64,000 nt of DNA from Mansonella perstans (taxonomy: Eukaryota; Nematoda; Chromadorea; Rhabditida; Onchocercidae). A program made the translations under genes and the position numbers. The notes beneath the pieces were generated by a model, which saw only the letters and a list, made by a program, of their open reading frames with translations, did not search any database and was not told the DNA's origin. The DNA lies in the NCBI GenBank assembly GCA_037074765.1, contig JBAMDO010000005.1, forward strand, positions 186,001-250,000, given 5' to 3'. Shown one piece after another: positions 61,001 through 64,000 of this stretch (position 1 is the stretch's first letter; each line of letters begins with the position of its first letter).

Positions 61001-64000
61001 TGGAGGTTGTTGGTAAAACTAGTATCTTCTGGAGTGAGACTGAACTTAGTCAAATTACACGTTAAATTATTTCTTAGTGTTACAGGTTTTTTCTCTGTTG
61101 CTGTACGGACCGCTTTTGATGCAACGCAAAAGATTCAAGAAATTTTTCGCAGGAAACATCATAAAACTCTTTTGTACTCTCACTTGGAAAAGCTAGCAAA
61201 GGGTGAGGTTTAATTTGGTAGAACACGATGAAGAACTACTAGTCCATTCATGGAATAATTATTTCTACAGAATGATTAATTTCATGGTTTAACGTTTTGA
61301 ATTCCATTCACATTCTTGTATGTTCTTTTTTAACGAGCGCTCATACATATCGCTGAATCTGCGCCAGTAGAATGAGGCTGTGGTAGAACATCTCTATAAA
61401 ATTCTTGTACTGAATCTGTCTCTTTGACCGAATTTCTTTTTTCTGATAGCAGTTTTTTCAGCTGTATCAAGATTGCCGTTTTTGAATGATATTTCATGTA
61501 TACCACGATCAGCAATTTTGTAAATATTTCATATTTCCTTTTTTTTTATTCCTATCAACTTCATATTTTTGCTTTTCCTTATTCAGTGATAGTAAAGATA
61601 TTTTGAGATGTGGTTGGAAACCAGAACCAGAAATTCATGATGCATCGATTTCAATACCAACTGTGAATATTCATTACCTTGGCAATGTAGATATTTTGCA
61701 AGATTTTGTTTGGCGAGCTCTGTGGGCTGGATGGAATCGCCGCTCAAATTTTGATAATTTTTCTATGTCTTTGTTTGGTGTAATTTCGTCAACTCCTTCT
61801 GGTTCTGAACTTGCAAATGCTAACATGGTACTTGTTATCACTAGCGTCAAAATGCATTGATGCACTTATTCGAAAAGTTTGTCAAAGGAATTATCTTAAA
61901 TATGACTGCTTTTCAGAATATGGCGGAGCAACTTATGGCTAGTACTATTGCTGTTGAAGGCTTAACAAACTTACTACTAGAAACGTTACTGTGTCCAGAA
62001 AGAGGTGATCCAGTTACAGGAAGGTTCATTGTGAAACCGCGTGATGTATCGCCAGATTTCCTTTCTTCATTGTTAGTTATTTTTCAATAGTTTCGATAAT
62101 TAATTGCTTGACATTAAAAATTTTTTTACCTGAAGTTGTCTAGTAACTTTTTTCAACTTAAGACTGAATCGTTGTTCAAGATATGGACAACGTTTAACTA
62201 TGCTTCGAGCGAAATTGTTGGGTGCTTCTGCGGTGGATTCCATTCATAAAAAGAACTTAGAAATTCTAAACGATCGAGGGAAAAAGTACCGACCGGGGCA
62301 ATTTTCGGTGCTTACATCATGGAATATGGCTGGTGTTCTGGACCAAGAACGCAATTTGTACAAAGATATCATGCAGATCAGTAGTCAGTCGAGAGAGGTG
62401 TGCTTTTATGCCAATTTTTTATAATTTATAGGCATCAGAAATTTGTGTTCTGATCAAGAACGCAATTTGTACAAAGATATAATGTGGATCAGTAGTCAGT
62501 CGAGAAGGGTGTGCATTTATGTCAATTTTTTATATGTTTATAAAAATCAGAAATTTTCCTGCTGAAATTTGCGAATTTTTAAACTGGTCTTTCAATAACG
62601 TGATTGTTCTTTTTTTTATCAGCATAATTTTAAAATTGGAAGACTAGGAAATATTATAGCGGTTGCCTTCGTCAGACAGCAGCTATTTACTGAATAGTGG
62701 CCATGACACTACATATGAATCATGTTTGCGGATGCTTTTCGATACTTATTCACACTGGTTTCGTGCTGGCGTGGACGCTGTTCCATTACCTCTTCTATCA
62801 GCAACTGTTAAATCGGTATAACTTTAAATATGTGTGGTAATAGCGATGTAGAATATCTTGATGTATTAAAGCTGAAGAAAACATGGAAGTTACGTATTAC
62901 ATATTGCATGTATGGATTTAGCTCACCAGAATACGAAAATTATCTTCTGACATAAATCTCTTTTATAGATGTCTTTGCTGTCTGACTTGTTTACGGAAAT
63001 GGATCAGTATCGTTTTGTATTTGGGCATATGAAAATATTATTTTCGATTCGTTCATGCCTTGATAATGTGGACATTGGCAATATCATTTATTCACTGCTG
63101 AAATGCGTTTCGATCCTTGGCATTGTAAGTTTTTCTTAGCTTTATTATTTTAACACAATTTGTGATTGCTTCAATATTCTATTCGGTACTTTTTTACACT
63201 AGTTCTTTCTTTTCCAAAATTAGTTCGGTGGTAGATGTCAGTCTGAATTGGCATCAGTACAGCATGAATGCATAAAGCAAATGTTGTTGTGGTACACTGA
63301 CAATAATGAACAACGGCATACATTAAGCAAAAGTGAAATTATCTCCAGTGCCTTTGAGAATAGATATGAAAGATTGAAACTGACTGGCAAAATCCTCGAT
63401 TTCATAGTTACTTGACTTAACTAGATCAGTTTCATCAGATCCCGTGTTTTTTATAGTACTACAGGTTTAGATAACAAAGCTTCTTTTTTAAAATATGTAG
63501 CTACCGCTTCATAGTCAGCACACGAGGTCCAATCATCGGTTGATAATCGCTGTAGCAAATCCAATTTTCTGTTTATCACTTTCTATTTAGTCTTACGTAA
63601 CAAATAATTGCTTATGACTTGAAGGTTCATTTATACAGGTGATGGCCACAACAAAAACTGTTAGAAAAGAAGATAAATATATATATTGACCTGGATTAAT
63701 AAACGAAATGGAATTCATCGAGTAAACTTAACTTCTTAGTTGTCATTTGATTACTAAAAGAGTCATTTTAATAAACTATCAATTTAGGAAGATTCATTTG
63801 TGTCCAAAGCTGGCGCACAGAAAACAATTCTAACATGGGTTGAAAGTGGCCTGACTTCGAAGTTTGCTGAGATTCGAATCAGAACACTACAAGGATGTCT
63901 ATTCCTGCTACAAGCATTTGGTTTTGATGAATTAAGGACTGTATTTCTTTTCTTGGAGTCATTTCTGAGGGATCATTCGCAAATGAGGTAAATGAATTTG
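49091..64000 (+). CDS. htt: huntingtin orthologue (3'-truncated by window end)
   Basis: Large HEAT-repeat scaffold involved in vesicle and microtubule transport. Start MERLSKALNVLQTTRKSDK aligns with human MATLEKLMKAFESLK but has no polyglutamine or polyproline after it. Clear early exons: 49091-49161, 49559-about 49700, 49956-50076, 50220-50362 (EIKRNGPSRSLVFALSRL), 50493-50640, 50759-50888, 50978-51105, 51239-51421, 51524-51672, 51818-51983, 52168-52353. Many more follow. Collinear matches to human include GQCFKLLADSEVRVSHKILA, LADDDQRVRSAAAKHLSL, SRPSPLSPVRKALPVS, LLISALNCLACTLEVM, FKILFGSNVANLSLDALRSL, GGINYSMLDPETRL, CGWKPEPEIH, RYGQRLTMLRAKLLGAS and SMLSLLSDLFTEMDQYRFVFG (read SMSLLSDLF). 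The last exon seen (63786-about 63988) matches the human region near residue 2650, so roughly the last 450-500 residues lie outside. The ends of exon 2 and the splicing around 52560-52960 and 53260-53420 are unresolved. Confidence 0.92.
49347..49400. repeat. imperfect hairpin in huntingtin intron 1
   Basis: AAAAGTGACTTGAATCTGAG facing CTTAGGTTCAAGTCGCTTTT with ACTTTTACTAAAAGT at the centre. Stems of about 25 bp differ at three or four positions. It lies well inside the intron between exons 1 and 2. Confidence 0.85.
60375..60432. repeat. short direct repeat in huntingtin
   Basis: ATGTCAAACATCAGTAATTTT and, about 38 bp later, ATGTCAAACATCGGTAATTTT. It follows a probable GTCATT donor, so is likely intronic. 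Confidence 0.7.
62334..62557. repeat. 112-bp tandem duplication of a huntingtin exon end and donor
   Basis: Copy 1 (62334-62445) contains the coding end VLDQERNLYKDIMQISSQSR and its GTGTGC donor; copy 2 (62446-62557) repeats it with substitutions (MQ to MW, SRE to SRR codons) and the altered junction AGAAGGGTGTGC. The next real exon starts at 62660 in phase with copy 1 (GAG then CGG), so copy 2 is probably intronic. Confidence 0.9.

Noticed and set aside
62446..62507. Second copy of the huntingtin exon as a mutually exclusive exon
   Set aside because: Its only nearby acceptor (ATTTATAG) would need a phase-1 donor, while the upstream coding end is phase 0; inclusion shifts the frame.
1..64000. 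CRISPR arrays, bacterial operons, Wolbachia insertions or viral genes
   Set aside because: No spaced direct-repeat array, no intron-free bacterial-style coding block with ribosome binding sites, and no viral or retrotransposon polymerase motif was seen in any frame I read.

Overview
The window is nuclear DNA from a nematode, most likely a clade III spirurid or filarial-type worm. It is AT-rich, genes are split into many short exons with GT..TTTCAG-type introns, and an exact copy of the nematode SL1 spliced-leader sequence lies at 38498-38519 on the minus strand. The order-level placement is an inference from base composition and gene structure. I had no similarity search; homologues were recognised by reading translated exons and checking that splice phases join.

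Layout. (1) 218-5544, plus strand: orthologue of TXNDC11, an ER-membrane thioredoxin-fold protein. (2) 5545-21234: about 15.7 kb without a confidently identified gene. It is rich in GT/CA microsatellites, poly-T tracts, a 55-bp minisatellite (8023-8338), a perfect hairpin (9785-9816) and a few weak exon-like pieces. (3) 21235-27590, minus strand: the metabotropic GABA-B receptor subunit 1 (gbb-1/GABBR1), 17 exons, apparently complete. (4) 27591-37454: intergenic DNA dominated by a large inverted duplication. Its arms (about 31091-33185 and 36140-38200) surround a spacer of about 3 kb. The right arm carries the 5' end of the next gene; the left arm carries a precise antisense copy of that gene's first two exons. 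(5) 37455-41183, plus: a DENND2-type DENN-domain protein, 10 exons, about 487 residues. (6) 43018-48657, plus: a ninein/NINL-like centrosomal EF-hand and coiled-coil protein, about 18 exons. (7) 49091 to beyond the window end, plus: the orthologue of huntingtin, truncated by the window edge.

The products fall into different processes: redox and dual-oxidase maturation in the ER (TXNDC11), inhibitory neurotransmission (GABA-B), Rab GTPase activation (DENN), microtubule anchoring (ninein) and a large HEAT-repeat scaffold for vesicle and microtubule transport (huntingtin). Ninein and huntingtin are separated by only 433 bp in the same orientation, which is compatible with an operon-like, trans-spliced arrangement.

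The most notable structures are the near-palindromic exon-capturing duplication with an internally flipped segment, the antisense SL1 copy in a DENN intron, two phase-supported GC-AG introns plus a 103-bp duplication of a 3' splice site in the ninein gene, and a duplicated exon end in huntingtin. Coordinates of the main genes run from predicted start to stop and include introns.
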